Source of the DNA: Streptomyces sp. CB03234
Lineage (GTDB): Bacteria > Actinomycetota > Actinomycetes > Streptomycetales > Streptomycetaceae
Assembly (NCBI RefSeq): GCF_001905885.1
Contig: NZ_LIYH01000001.1
Span: 560,169 to 624,168, forward strand
DNA: 64,000 nt
Reading direction: 5' to 3'
Numbering within the stretch: the stretch's first letter is position 1; each line of letters opens with the position of its first letter. Below, piece by piece: positions 17,530 through 28,951 of the stretch. The position numbers and the translations under genes are program-made. The notes under the pieces were generated by a model. That model was given only the letters and a program-made list of their open reading frames with translations. It ran no database searches and was not told where the DNA came from.

Positions 17530-18513
17530 TCACTTGGCGCCGAGGGCCTTCTTCAGCGCGGCGAGGTTGGACTCCATGACCTCGATGTAGTCAGCGCCCT
17601 TGGACTGCTTGGTGATTCCCTCCAGCGGGTCCAGGACGTCGGTCTTGAGGCCGGTGTCCTTGGCGAGGGTCCTGGCGGTCTTGTCGCTGGCGAGGGTCTC
17701 GAAGAAGACGGTGGTGACCTTGTCCTTCTTCGCGATGTCCTGGAGCTCCTTGATCCGGGCGGGGCTCGGCTCGGACTCGGGGTCCATGCCGGAGATGCCC
17801 TCCTGGTCCAGGCCGTACCGCTCGGCGAGGTAGCCGAAGGCGGAGTGGGTGGTGATGAAGGTCTTGGTGGTGGTGTTCTTCAGGCCCTGCTTGAACGCGG
17901 TGTCCAGGGCGCCGAGCTTCTTCACCAGCTCGGCGGTGTTCTTCTTGTAGGCGGCGGCGTTGTCCGGGTCGGCCTTCTCCAGGGAGGCGCCGACGCCCTT
18001 GGCGACCTCGGCGTACTTCACCGGGTCGAGCCAGATGTGCGGGTCGGCTCCGGCTTCCGCTTCCTCGCCCTCGTGCTCGCCTTCGCCCTCGTGGCCGTGG
18101 CCGTGGCCCTCGGTCGCGGTGCCGTGCTCTTCGAGCGTGGTGAGGGTGGCGGCGTCGACGGTGTTCTTGACGCCCGCCTGCTTGATGGCCTCGTCGACGG
18201 CGGGCTGGATGCCCTTGAGGTAGAGGATGTAGTCCGCTTCGCCGAGCTCGCCGATCTGCTTCGGCTTGAGCTCCAGGTCGTGCGGCTCGACGCCCGGCTT
18301 GGTGAGGGTGGTGACGGAGACGTGCTCGCCGCCGATCTCCTCGGCCAGGAACTGCATGGGGTAGAACGACGCCACGACGTCCAGCTTGCCGTCCTCGTTG
18401 GCGGAGGCGGAGCCGGAGGAGCCGCCGCAGGCGGAGAGTGTGACCAGGCCGAGGGTCACGGCTCCGGCGAGGGCGGTGGTGGGTATGAGGCGTCGTACGT
18501 TCATGGGGTTCAT
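17530..18513 (-). CDS. znuA: Zinc-binding lipoprotein of the ABC importer
   Basis: Solute-binding protein of about 327 residues. A signal peptide with lipobox LVTLSAC (lipidated Cys near 29) anchors it outside the membrane. Metal-binding His residues are expected in GVEPHDLELKP, ADPHIWLDPV and TTHSAFGYLAERY, with an acidic ligand in ETLASD. Between the first two lies the ZnuA-type mobile loop rich in His and Glu (TEGHGHGHEGEGEHEGEEAE). ATG 18513 or 18504 is the start; a TTG at 18522 is less likely. The first ATG lies 12 bases from the Zur box, so the message may be nearly leaderless. Confidence 0.94.
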   Translation of the reverse strand: MNPMNVRRLIPTTALAGAVTLGLVTLSACGGSSGSASANEDGKLDVVASFYPMQFLAEEIGGEHVSVTTLTKPGVEPHDLELKPKQIGELGEADYILYLKGIQPAVDEAIKQAGVKNTVDAATLTTLEEHGTATEGHGHGHEGEGEHEGEEAEAGADPHIWLDPVKYAEVAKGVGASLEKADPDNAAAYKKNTAELVKKLGALDTAFKQGLKNTTTKTFITTHSAFGYLAERYGLDQEGISGMDPESEPSPARIKELQDIAKKDKVTTVFFETLASDKTARTLAKDTGLKTDVLDPLEGITKQSKGADYIEVMESNLAALKKALGAK

Positions 18514-18525
18514 TTTCAACAATAG

Positions 18526-18540
18526 TGGAAACGATTGTCA
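18526..18540 (-). promoter_or_regulatory. Predicted Zur box before znuA
   Basis: TGGAAACGATTGTCA on the + strand is an imperfect palindrome of the Zur-box type (TGnnAAynATTnnCA). It sits in the divergent znuA/glyS promoter region close to the znuA ATG and overlaps the likely znuA promoter. With zur in the same cluster, repression of the importer by zinc-loaded Zur is expected. Confidence 0.7.
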
Positions 18541-18648
18541 ACAAAACGGGTAAGTGGCCCCGGCCACCCACCGATTTGATCCCAGGGGTGCGCGCGCCGG
18601 TAACCTGAAGCATTCGCCGTTCGTCGTCACCGTTATGAAGAGAGCACC

Positions 18649-20031
18649 GTGGCCGCCGACAAGATCGACACGATCGTCAACCTGAGCAAGCGCCGTGGCT
18701 TCGTCTACCCGTGCAGCGAGATCTACGGCGGCCAGCGGGCCGCCTGGGACTACGGGCCGCTGGGTGTCGAGCTCAAGGAGAACCTCAAGCGCCAGTGGTG
18801 GCGCTACATGGTCACCTCGCGCGAGGACGTCGTCGGTATCGACTCGTCGGTGATCCTGGCCCCCGAGGTCTGGGAGGCCTCCGGCCATGTCGCCACCTTC
18901 ACCGACCCGCTCACCGAGTGCACCTCCTGCCACAAGCGGTTCCGCGCGGACCACCTGGAGGAGGCGTACGAGGAGAAGCACGGCCGCCTCCCCGAGAACG
19001 GCCTGAAGGACCTGGGCTGCCCCAACTGCGGCAACAAGGGCACCTTCACCGAGCCCAAGCAGTTCTCCGGCCTGCTCTCCACGCACCTCGGCCCGACCCA
19101 GGACTCCGGCTCCGTCGCCTACCTGCGTCCCGAGACGGCCCAGGGCATCTTCACCAACTTCGCCCAGGTGCAGCAGACTTCGCGCAAGAAGCCGCCGTTC
19201 GGCATCGCGCAGATGGGCAAGTCCTTCCGGAACGAGATCACTCCGGGCAACTTCATCTTCCGCACCCGCGAGTTCGAGCAGATGGAGATGGAGTTCTTCG
19301 TCAAGCCGGGCGAGGACGAGCAGTGGCAGGAATACTGGATGGAGCAGCGCTGGAACTGGTACCGCGACCTGGGTCTCCGTGAGGAGAACATGCGCTGGTA
19401 CGAGCACCCCAAGGAGAAGCTCTCCCACTACTCCAAGCGCACCGCCGACATCGAGTACCGCTTCCAGTTCGGCGGCAGCGAGTGGGGCGAGCTGGAGGGC
19501 GTCGCCAACCGCACCGACTACGACCTGTCGGCCCACTCCAAGGCGTCGGGCACGGACCTGTCGTTCTTCGACCAGGAGGCCGGCGAGCGCTGGACCCCGT
19601 ACGTCATCGAGCCCGCCGCCGGTGTCGGCCGCGCGATGCTGGCCTTCCTCCTCGACGCGTACAACGAGGACGAGGCGCCGAACGCCAAGGGCGTCATGGA
19701 GAAGCGCACCGTGATGCGCCTCGACCCGCGCCTCGCGCCGGTCAAGGTCGCGGTGCTGCCGCTGTCCCGCAACCCGCAGCTGTCGCCGAAGGCCAAGGGC
19801 CTCGCGGCCGACCTGCGCAAGAACTGGAACATCGAGTTCGACGACGCGGGCGCCATCGGCCGCCGCTACCGCCGCCAGGACGAGATCGGTACGCCGTTCT
19901 GCGTCACGGTCGACTTCGACACCCTCGACGACAACGCGGTGACCGTGCGCGAGCGCGACACCATGAAGCAGGAGCGCGTCTCCCTGGACCAGATCCAGGG
20001 CTACCTGGGCAGCCGCCTGCTGGGCTGCTGA
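18649..20031 (+). CDS. glyS: Glycyl-tRNA synthetase (eukaryote-type dimer)
   Basis: Class II aminoacyl-tRNA synthetase of 460 residues, the single-chain homodimer form. N-terminal [20 protein letters not shown] is followed by [19 protein letters not shown] (motif 1). Two zinc-like pairs, CTSC and CPNC, lie near residues 91 and 124. Motif 2 is [20 protein letters not shown] and motif 3 [14 protein letters not shown]. The C-terminal anticodon domain begins near 370 ([13 protein letters not shown]). GTG 18649 is the only start that fits the family N-terminus. It diverges from znuA. Confidence 0.97.
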   Translation: MAADKIDTIVNLSKRRGFVYPCSEIYGGQRAAWDYGPLGVELKENLKRQWWRYMVTSREDVVGIDSSVILAPEVWEASGHVATFTDPLTECTSCHKRFRADHLEEAYEEKHGRLPENGLKDLGCPNCGNKGTFTEPKQFSGLLSTHLGPTQDSGSVAYLRPETAQGIFTNFAQVQQTSRKKPPFGIAQMGKSFRNEITPGNFIFRTREFEQMEMEFFVKPGEDEQWQEYWMEQRWNWYRDLGLREENMRWYEHPKEKLSHYSKRTADIEYRFQFGGSEWGELEGVANRTDYDLSAHSKASGTDLSFFDQEAGERWTPYVIEPAAGVGRAMLAFLLDAYNEDEAPNAKGVMEKRTVMRLDPRLAPVKVAVLPLSRNPQLSPKAKGLAADLRKNWNIEFDDAGAIGRRYRRQDEIGTPFCVTVDFDTLDDNAVTVRERDTMKQERVSLDQIQGYLGSRLLGC

Positions 20032-20040
20032 TCTCGGCAC

Positions 20041-20088
20041 CGCGAAGCCCCCGGCCCCGTACGGATGTACGGGACCGGGGGCTTCGCG
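20041..20088 (+). terminator. Terminator after glyS
   Basis: CGCGAAGCCCCCGG, one mismatch, then CCCGTAC (20041-20062) pair with 20067-20088 around a 4-base loop, starting nine bases after the glyS stop. One of the longest stems in the window. Confidence 0.93.
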
Positions 20089-20262
20089 CGTACCTTCGCG
20101 CGAACACGGGGGGCGGGCGAAAAGCGGCTGCCGGGGCCTTCGGCGCGGGGTACCGTCACCGCATGCCATTCCTTCCGATCTACGAGTGAGAGTGCGGCGG
20201 GCCCGACCACCCGCCCCCCACGCGACGCATGCCGAATCACTTCTCACCACGATGGAGAACCC

Positions 20263-20517
20263 GTGGCCAAGAGCCGTAACAACCTTCTCGGCGTAGGGGG
20301 ACAGCGCAAGAAGATGTCCCGCGCCGACCAGCAGGGCTCCGCCCCGGCCCGCGCCGCCGACCGCAGGGCGGCCGAGGACCAGAAGCAGGAGCTGCTCCGC
20401 AAGATGCGCGAGCGCGCCCAGGCGGACGAGACGGGCGACCAGGCTGACCAGGCCGGTGCCCAGGCGGACGAGACGGACGCCCAGGCGGGCTCCGAGGAGG
20501 CCGGCCGGGCGAGCTGA
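20263..20517 (+). CDS. DUF6243 family small basic protein
   Basis: An 84-residue protein with a conserved basic start (MAKSRNNLLGVGGQRKKMSR) and a long helical middle (RAADRRAAEDQKQELLRKMR). The tail repeats QADETGDQADQAGAQADETD, a low-complexity Gln/Ala/Asp stretch that probably arose by slippage. GTG 20263 has GGAG six bases upstream. I recall this as DUF6243, without a known function. It is a single gene between two terminators. Confidence 0.8.
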   Translation: MAKSRNNLLGVGGQRKKMSRADQQGSAPARAADRRAAEDQKQELLRKMRERAQADETGDQADQAGAQADETDAQAGSEEAGRAS

Positions 20518-20530
20518 CCCCCGTACCCGG

Positions 20531-20579
20531 AGGCCGGCCCGGTGCTGTCGCGGTGGCGACGGCGCCGGGCCGGCCTTTT
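20531..20579 (+). terminator. Terminator after the DUF6243 gene
   Basis: AGGCCGGCCCGGTGC (20531-20545) pairs with GCGCCGGGCCGGCCT (20562-20576), followed by TTTT. It has the short T-run of a classical intrinsic terminator. Confidence 0.92.
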
Positions 20580-20598
20580 CACGGGCCCGCGCGGGTGC

Positions 20599-22038
20599 TC
20601 AGCCGACCGTCCTCGGCAGGCGTAGGCTCAGCAGCACCGTCAGGGCGACCCCGCCCAGCTGGACCAGCAGCGTGACCACGAGCGCGGCGCGCATACCGGA
20701 CGAGGCGGCGAGGGACAGGAACAGCGAGCCCAGGGTGGCCACGCCCAGTGCGAGGGCGGACTGCTGGGTCGTGACCATCACGCCGCTGCCCACCCCGGCG
20801 CGTTCCGCCGGCACGTCGGACAGGACGATCCGGAACAGCACCGGCAGCTGAAGGCCCTGGCCCAGGCCGGCCAGCGCCATCCCCGGGAGCAGCTCCAGGG
20901 CGACGAGCCCCGGCCAGCCGGCCCGCACGGTGGCGACGAGGACGAGCAGGCCGGCGCCCTGGATCAGGCCGCCGGCCGTCACGATCCGGCTCCCGTACCG
21001 CCGCACCAGGCGCGGCCCGGCCAGCGACGCGCCGAGGAAGGCCAGCGCCATGGGCACCAGCGCCACGCCGGACACCACCGCGCCCATGCCGAGCCCCTGC
21101 TGCAGCGCCACCGCGATCACGAACATGAAGCCGCCGAAGCCGGTCGAGAGCGGCAGCACCAGGGCCAGCCCGCGCCGCAGTGAAACCAGCCGCAGCAGGC
21201 TCGGCGGGACCAGCGGCGTACGCCCCTGCCGGTCCGCGCGCCGCTCCGCCCACCAGAACGCCCGGGCCACGAACGGGAAGACGGCCAGGGAGAGCCACGT
21301 CCACAGCGGCCAGCCCGCCGCACGGCCCTCCGTCAGCGGAGCGAGCAGGGTGAGCAGCGCGACCGCCAGCAGCAGGGTGCCCGGTACGTCGACGGGAGCG
21401 GGCCGCTCCGCGCGGGTGTCCGGCACCGTGCGGGAGGCCAGGGCAAGACCGAGCAGCGCCACCGGGACGTTCACCAGGAAGATGGCCCGCCAGCCGGTGC
21501 CGGCGATGTCCGCCGCGACCAGGACGCCGCCCAGGATCTGGCCGGCCACCATCGACAGCCCGGCCGTCGCCCCGTACAGGCTGAGCGCCTTGGCGCGGCG
21601 CGGGCCCTCCGTCGTGGCCTGGATGGTCGCCAGCACCTGCGGGAGCATCAGCGCCGACGCGGCACCCTGCGCCACCCGCGCCCCGACGAGGGTCCAGGCG
21701 TCCGGCGCCAGGCCGCACGCAAGGGAGGTGAGCCCGAAGGCGGCCATGCCCGCGAGGAACAGCCGCCGCCGGCCGAACAGGTCGCCGAGCCGGCCGCCCA
21801 GGACCAGCAGCACGGCGTACGCGAGGCCGTACCCGGCGACCACCAGCTCCAGCATGGCCGGGCCGGCGGCGAGGTCGTGGTCGATGGTCGGCAGCGCGAC
21901 GTTGACGATGAAGAAGTCGATGAGCGGCAGCGCGGAGCCGAGCAGCACGGTGAACAGGCCGATAGGACCGAGCCGAGCGGGGTGGCGCGTGGGGACGGTC
22001 GCCGGAAGGGCGCGGGGAGGTGTGGTCGATGTACTCAC
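20599..22038 (-). CDS. MFS drug exporter, DHA2 (14-helix) type
   Basis: About 479 residues with 13-14 hydrophobic segments. LPLIDFFIVNVALPTIDHDL is the helix-1 motif of DHA2 drug:proton antiporters, and LGGRLGDLFGRRRLFLAGMA is MFS motif A. LVNVPVALLGLALASRTVPD is the segment before helix 7. GTG 22038 is chosen because GGAGGG lies eight bases upstream; earlier in-frame codons give an unlikely basic leader. It is divergent from an XRE regulator with a pair of CTGGTAC repeats between, so that regulator may control it. Confidence 0.9.
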   Translation of the reverse strand: MSTSTTPPRALPATVPTRHPARLGPIGLFTVLLGSALPLIDFFIVNVALPTIDHDLAAGPAMLELVVAGYGLAYAVLLVLGGRLGDLFGRRRLFLAGMAAFGLTSLACGLAPDAWTLVGARVAQGAASALMLPQVLATIQATTEGPRRAKALSLYGATAGLSMVAGQILGGVLVAADIAGTGWRAIFLVNVPVALLGLALASRTVPDTRAERPAPVDVPGTLLLAVALLTLLAPLTEGRAAGWPLWTWLSLAVFPFVARAFWWAERRADRQGRTPLVPPSLLRLVSLRRGLALVLPLSTGFGGFMFVIAVALQQGLGMGAVVSGVALVPMALAFLGASLAGPRLVRRYGSRIVTAGGLIQGAGLLVLVATVRAGWPGLVALELLPGMALAGLGQGLQLPVLFRIVLSDVPAERAGVGSGVMVTTQQSALALGVATLGSLFLSLAASSGMRAALVVTLLVQLGGVALTVLLSLRLPRTVG

Positions 22039-22065
22039 GCCCTCGACCCTCCGGCGTTTCCCAGC

Positions 22066-22097
22066 CTGGTACCAGAGTCTGTTCATCCTGGTACAAG
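22066..22097. promoter_or_regulatory. Candidate operator: CTGGTAC repeats 22 bp apart
   Basis: The perfect palindrome CTGGTACCAG (22066-22075) is followed exactly 22 bases later, two helical turns, by CTGGTACAAG (22088-22097). They lie between the divergent exporter and regulator genes, where an autoregulator would bind. Ligand and binding are unknown. Confidence 0.5.
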
Positions 22098-22139
22098 CAC
22101 TACCTGGCAACACCCTGGGGCGTACGCCACGATGAAGGC

Positions 22140-22991
22140 ATGACCACGATGGCCGAGGAAACCGACGTACGCAGGCACGAACTCGCCGGGTTCCTGCGCA
22201 GCCGCCGTGAACGGATCACCCCCGAACAGGTCGGCCTGCCGCGAGGCCGCCGCCGGCGCACCCCGGGGCTGCGCCGCGAAGAGGTCGCCCAGCTCTCCGC
22301 CGTGGGCGTCACCTGGTACACCTGGCTCGAACAGGCCCGGGACATCCAGGTGTCCCCGCAGGTCCTCGACGCGCTCGCCCGCGCGCTGCTCCTCGACGCC
22401 GGGGAGCGCGCCCACCTCTTCGCGCTGGCCGGCGCGGCCGACCCGGCGCCCGGCACGCCCTGCCCGACCGTCACCCCCGGCCTGCGCCAGCTGCTCGACC
22501 AGCTGGAACCCGTACCGGCCTGCATCCAGAACAGCCGGTACGACATCCTCGCCCACAACCGCACCTACGGGCGGCTCCTGTGCGACCTCGACGCCGTCCC
22601 GCCCGCCGACCGCAACTCCCTGTGGCTCACCTTCACCAACGACGACTGGCGCGCGGCCGTGACCGACCTTCCGGAGGTGAACCGGGCGATGGCCGCCAAG
22701 TTCCGGGCGGCCATGGCCGAGCACCTGGCCGAGCCCGCGTGGAAGGCGCTGCTGGCGCGGCTGGAGGCGGCCTCGCCGGAGTTCCGGGAGATCTGGGCGC
22801 GCCACGAGGTGCTCACCCAGGGCGGCCGTACGAAGGTCATCCGCAACGCCCTCGTCGGACCGCTGCACCTGGAGCACACCAACCTGTGGCTGGGCCCGGC
22901 GGCGGGCCCCCGCCTGGTGACGTACGTACCGCTGGACGACGCGTCGCGCGCCGGGCTGGAGAAGCTTCAGGAGCTGGCGCTCACCGGCTGA
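22140..22991 (+). CDS. XRE-family regulator with MmyB-like ligand domain
   Basis: Protein of 283 residues. The N-terminal helix-turn-helix spans about 10-75 (AGFLRSRRERITPEQVGLPR, TPGLRREEVAQLSAVGVTWY, TWLEQARDIQVSPQVLDALA). The C-terminal part is the MmyB-like PAS-type domain (PACIQNSRYDILAHNRTYGR, LWLTFTND, TKVIRNALVGPLHLEHTNLW). Such regulators often control the neighbouring exporter or reductase gene. ATG 22140 is 102 bases from the divergent exporter start. The 3' end overlaps the convergent exporter gene by 25 bases. Confidence 0.92.
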   Translation: MTTMAEETDVRRHELAGFLRSRRERITPEQVGLPRGRRRRTPGLRREEVAQLSAVGVTWYTWLEQARDIQVSPQVLDALARALLLDAGERAHLFALAGAADPAPGTPCPTVTPGLRQLLDQLEPVPACIQNSRYDILAHNRTYGRLLCDLDAVPPADRNSLWLTFTNDDWRAAVTDLPEVNRAMAAKFRAAMAEHLAEPAWKALLARLEAASPEFREIWARHEVLTQGGRTKVIRNALVGPLHLEHTNLWLGPAAGPRLVTYVPLDDASRAGLEKLQELALTG

Positions 22992-24382
22992 GGCTCCTCC
23001 AGGCGCCGCGCGGTCCGCTCGGCCGTGGAGCGCGCCCAGGCGCCGCTGGTCGCCGCGCCCACCAGCAGGACGCTCAGGCCGCATCCGGCGATGACCCACC
23101 AGGCGGGGCGGCTGGCGTCGACGAAGCCGTCCGTGTGCGAGGCGGGCGAGACGCCGGCGGCGAGGACGGCGCCGATGACCGCGACGCCCAGCGTCTGGCC
23201 GATCTGCCGGCTGGTGGAGGCGACGGCGGCGGCGACGCCCGCCTGGGCGCGGGGCATGCCGGAGACGGCCGTGTCGGTGATGGGGGCGTTCACCATGCCG
23301 AAGCCGAGGCCGAAGAGGATGTACCCGGTGAACAGCAGCGGCGTGGACGTCTCCGCCTCGAACGCCGCGAACAGCACGCCGCTCGCGGTCATCGTCACGC
23401 CCGCGATCAGCAGCGGCAGGCGCGGGCCACGGCTGCCGACCAGCCGCCCGGACAGGGGCGCGCAGACGAAGGTGAGCGCCGCCATCGGCAGCATGTACAG
23501 CCCGGCGTGCAGGGCGGACAGCCCGCGCACGTCCTGCAGGTACAGGGTGTTGACGAAGAGGAACCCGCCGAGGGCCGCGAACGCGCACACCGCGATGACC
23601 GTGGCCCCGCTGAACGGGGCGCTGCGGAAGAAGCGCAGGTCGATCAGCGGCTCGGCGCGCCTCGGCTCGTACAGCAGCAGGGCGAGGAGGGCGAGGGCGG
23701 CGGCGATGGCGCAGACCAGGTCGGTCTCGATGATCGCGTACGTCAGTGAGCCGAGGAGCACGACGATGAGGAGCTGGCCGACCGGGTCCACGCGGCGCGG
23801 CCTGGGGGCGCGGGACTCGGGGACGTACCGGAGGGTGAGGAGCAGGGCGGCCAGGCCGACCGGCAGGTTGATCCAGAAGATGGAGCGCCAGCCGACGGAG
23901 TCGGTGAGCACCCCGCCGACCAGCGGGCCCGCCGCCATGGAGATGCCCACGACGCCACCCCATACGCCGATGGCACGGGCACGCGCGCGTGGCTCGGTGA
24001 AGGTGTTGGTGATGATCGACATGGCGACCGGGTTGAGCATGGAGCCGCCCACGGCCTGGACCATGCGGAAGGCGATCAGCATCTCCAGGTTCGGCGCGAG
24101 GGAGCACAGCAAGGAGCCGGCCGTGAAGAGGACGAGGCCGGCCATGAAGATTTTGCGGCGGCCGATCCGGTCGGCGGTGGAGCCGGCGAGCATCAGCAGG
24201 GACGCGAGGACGAGGGTGTAGGCGTCGATGGTCCACTGCATACCGGCCACGTCCGCGTGCAGCTCGCGGCGCATGGAGGGGAGGGCGACGTTCAGGACGG
24301 TGTTGTCGAGGCTGACGATCAGCAGGCTCATGCAGCAGATCGCCAGGACCAGCAGCCGTCGGCGGGGGGAGAGCTCGGGCAT
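22967..24382 (-). CDS. MFS drug exporter, DHA2 (14-helix) type, second copy
   Basis: About 471 residues. LDNTVLNVALPSMRRELHAD is the DHA2 helix-1 motif, AGSTADRIGRRKIFMAGLVL is motif A, and GVVGISMAAGPLVGGVLTDS is motif C of drug antiporters. INLPVGLAALLLTLRYVPES matches the corresponding segment of the 20.6-kb exporter, so the two are paralogues separated only by the XRE regulator. ATG 24382 starts MPELSPRRRLLVLAICC. It diverges from dusB with 57 bases between. Confidence 0.9.
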   Translation of the reverse strand: MPELSPRRRLLVLAICCMSLLIVSLDNTVLNVALPSMRRELHADVAGMQWTIDAYTLVLASLLMLAGSTADRIGRRKIFMAGLVLFTAGSLLCSLAPNLEMLIAFRMVQAVGGSMLNPVAMSIITNTFTEPRARARAIGVWGGVVGISMAAGPLVGGVLTDSVGWRSIFWINLPVGLAALLLTLRYVPESRAPRPRRVDPVGQLLIVVLLGSLTYAIIETDLVCAIAAALALLALLLYEPRRAEPLIDLRFFRSAPFSGATVIAVCAFAALGGFLFVNTLYLQDVRGLSALHAGLYMLPMAALTFVCAPLSGRLVGSRGPRLPLLIAGVTMTASGVLFAAFEAETSTPLLFTGYILFGLGFGMVNAPITDTAVSGMPRAQAGVAAAVASTSRQIGQTLGVAVIGAVLAAGVSPASHTDGFVDASRPAWWVIAGCGLSVLLVGAATSGAWARSTAERTARRLEEPQPVSASS

Positions 24383-24439
24383 ATATCCAAAGTACGCCTA
24401 ACTAACGATCCGCTCGGTGTGTGGGTGACAATGGGGGGC

Positions 24440-25576
24440 ATGACCGCGTTCAGTCCTCTTGCCATCGGGCCGCACACCGTGCAGCCCCCGGTGGTGCTCG
24501 CGCCGATGGCCGGCATCACCAACGCCCCCTTCCGTACCCTCTGCCGTGAGTTCAGCGGCGGCAAGGGCCTGTTCGTGAGCGAGATGATCACGACGCGGGC
24601 GCTGGTCGAGCGCAACGAGAAGACCATGCAGCTGATCCACTTCGACGAGACGGAGACGCCCCGGTCGATCCAGCTGTACGGGGTCGACCCGGTGACCGTC
24701 GGCAAGGCGGTCCGGATGATCGTCGACGAGGACCTCGCGGACCACATCGACCTGAACTTCGGCTGCCCGGTGCCCAAGGTGACGCGGAAGGGCGGCGGCT
24801 CCGCCCTGCCCTACAAGCGGCCCCTGCTGCGGGCGATCCTCAACGAGGCGGTCTCCAACGCCGGGGACCTGCCGGTCACGATGAAGATGCGCAAGGGCAT
24901 CGACGACGACCACATCACCTTCCTGGACGCGGGGCGTATCGCCGTCGAAGAGGGCGTGACGGCGATCGCGCTGCACGGGCGCACGGCGGCCCAGCACTAC
25001 GGCGGTACGGCCGACTGGGACGCCATCGCCCGGCTCAAGGAGCACGTCCCGGAGATCCCGGTGCTCGGCAACGGCGACATCTGGTGCGCCGCCGACGCGC
25101 TGCGGATGATGCGCGAGACCGGCTGCGACGGGGTCGTGGTGGGACGCGGGTGCCTGGGGCGGCCGTGGCTCTTCGGCGACCTGGTGGCGGCGTTCGAGGG
25201 TACGGGTGCGGCGGCGACGCCCACGCTGCGCGAGGTCGCGGACGTGATGGTGCGGCACGCGCGGCTGCTGGGGGAGTGGATCGGCGACGAGACGCGGGGT
25301 GTCATCGACTTCCGTAAGCACGTGGCCTGGTACCTGAAGGGGTTCGCGGTCGGGTCCGAGATGCGCAAGCGGCTGGCGGTCACGTCGTCGCTGGACGAGC
25401 TGCGCGCTCAGCTGAGCGCGCTGGACCTGGACCAGGCGTGGCCGGTGGGCGCGGACGGGCCGCGTGGGCGGACGTCCGGGAACAACCGGGTGGTGCTGCC
25501 GGACGGCTGGCTGAAGGACCCGTACGACTGCTCGGCGATCGGCGCGGACGCGGAGCTGGACACGTCCGGGGGGTGA
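24440..25576 (+). CDS. dusB: tRNA-dihydrouridine synthase
   Basis: FMN-dependent enzyme of 378 residues reducing specific uridines of tRNA. VVLAPMAGITNAPFRTLCRE near residue 16 binds FMN, DLNFGCPVPKVTRKGGGSAL contains the catalytic Cys, and GITAIALHGRT-type and GRGCLGRPWLFGDL segments complete the TIM barrel. The C-terminal helical domain (HVAWYLKGFAVGSEMRKRLA) contacts tRNA. ATG 24440 gives MTAFSPLAIGPH as in homologues; ATG 24431 is three codons earlier. GGGGGG lies immediately before. Confidence 0.95.
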   Translation: MTAFSPLAIGPHTVQPPVVLAPMAGITNAPFRTLCREFSGGKGLFVSEMITTRALVERNEKTMQLIHFDETETPRSIQLYGVDPVTVGKAVRMIVDEDLADHIDLNFGCPVPKVTRKGGGSALPYKRPLLRAILNEAVSNAGDLPVTMKMRKGIDDDHITFLDAGRIAVEEGVTAIALHGRTAAQHYGGTADWDAIARLKEHVPEIPVLGNGDIWCAADALRMMRETGCDGVVVGRGCLGRPWLFGDLVAAFEGTGAAATPTLREVADVMVRHARLLGEWIGDETRGVIDFRKHVAWYLKGFAVGSEMRKRLAVTSSLDELRAQLSALDLDQAWPVGADGPRGRTSGNNRVVLPDGWLKDPYDCSAIGADAELDTSGG

Positions 25577-25792
25577 GCCCCGGAGTCCCGGGGGCCCTGG
25601 GGCGGGTTCGTCGCCTCGCTCGGCCGCCGGGCGGGCTGGGGTTCCCACCCGCACCACCCGTGCGGATGGGGACGTCGGGTGCGGGGCTCCTGTGGGGTGG
25701 TCTCGCCGTCGGCGGCTGTCGGCCGTCGGTCTTACCGGCGCGTCAGGGCGTTCCGGATAGTGGAATGCGGCGCTCCTGAGGGGCGTGATTCT

Positions 25793-25815
25793 CGCCACCC
25801 CTGATAGGGGTGGCG
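25793..25815 (+). terminator. Short hairpin in the dusB-ppdK gap, first
   Basis: CGCCACCCCT-GAT-AGGGGTGGCG: a perfect 10-bp stem with a 3-base loop, 217 bases after dusB. It could end transcription from dusB or act in the ppdK leader. Confidence 0.6.
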
Positions 25816-25851
25816 CTCAGATGAGCGTGAATAGGGTGGCTGCACTTCTCA

Positions 25852-25876
25852 AAGCGTGGCACTGAGTGCCACGCTT
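25852..25876 (+). terminator. Short hairpin in the dusB-ppdK gap, second
   Basis: AAGCGTGGCA-CTGAG-TGCCACGCTT followed by CTTGTGTT: a perfect 10-bp stem with a weakly T-rich tail. It is the best terminator candidate for dusB transcription. Confidence 0.7.
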
Positions 25877-26128
25877 CTTGTGTTCAAGAGTTGAACTCAC
25901 CTGGCTTACTGTCCGCTCATGTGAGCGGCTACTTTCAGCTTTGAGTCAAGGCTCGTTCGGAGGCTGAAGGGTCCCGCCCGCGAAACCTACCGCTCAGTCA
26001 CTTTCGATCTGCTGGCGGACGGGTGGTTAAGGCCGTATGACGGGTAGGCGTACGTACCCAGAAGCCTTCGATCTGGGTATGTTCCTCGCCGTCAGGGCAG
26101 CCACCGAGTCCTCGAGGAGTCGAGACCC

Positions 26129-28840
<2,712 letters not shown>

Positions 28841-28915
28841 GCCGGAGGTAGGCCCCGGAGCCGTCGTCGGTCCCCGACCCTCACCGATCGGCGGCGGCTC
28901 CGGTACGCAAGAGAG

Positions 28916-28951
28916 ATGGGGCGGACACCTGTGCGGAGGTGTCCGCCCCAT
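28916..28951 (+). terminator. Terminator after ppdK
   Basis: A perfect 15-bp stem, ATGGGGCGGACACCT (28916-28930) with 28937-28951, loop GTGCGG, 75 bases past the stop. Confidence 0.92.

Larger units (their letters stand above)
25577..26128. other. 552-bp intergenic region: dusB end, ppdK promoter and leader
   Basis: The first 200 bases are GC-rich with a weak CCGCAC/GTGCGG hairpin. Then follow two strong hairpins (listed separately) and a short CCGCTCAT/GAGCGG palindrome at 25914-25929. From about 25880 the sequence is AT-richer, as expected of a promoter (CAAGAGTTGAACTCACC, CTTTCAGCTTTGAGTCAAGG). No gene is supported. The likely long 5' leader of ppdK may carry regulation. Confidence 0.6.

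Noticed and set aside
20163..20189. ATG frame MPFLPIYE followed by TGA and an in-frame ECGGPDH
   Set aside because: Looks at first like the start of an FmdB-type zinc ribbon with a read-through TGA. There is only one Cys, no selenocysteine signal, and the sequence overlaps the start of the DUF6243 gene.
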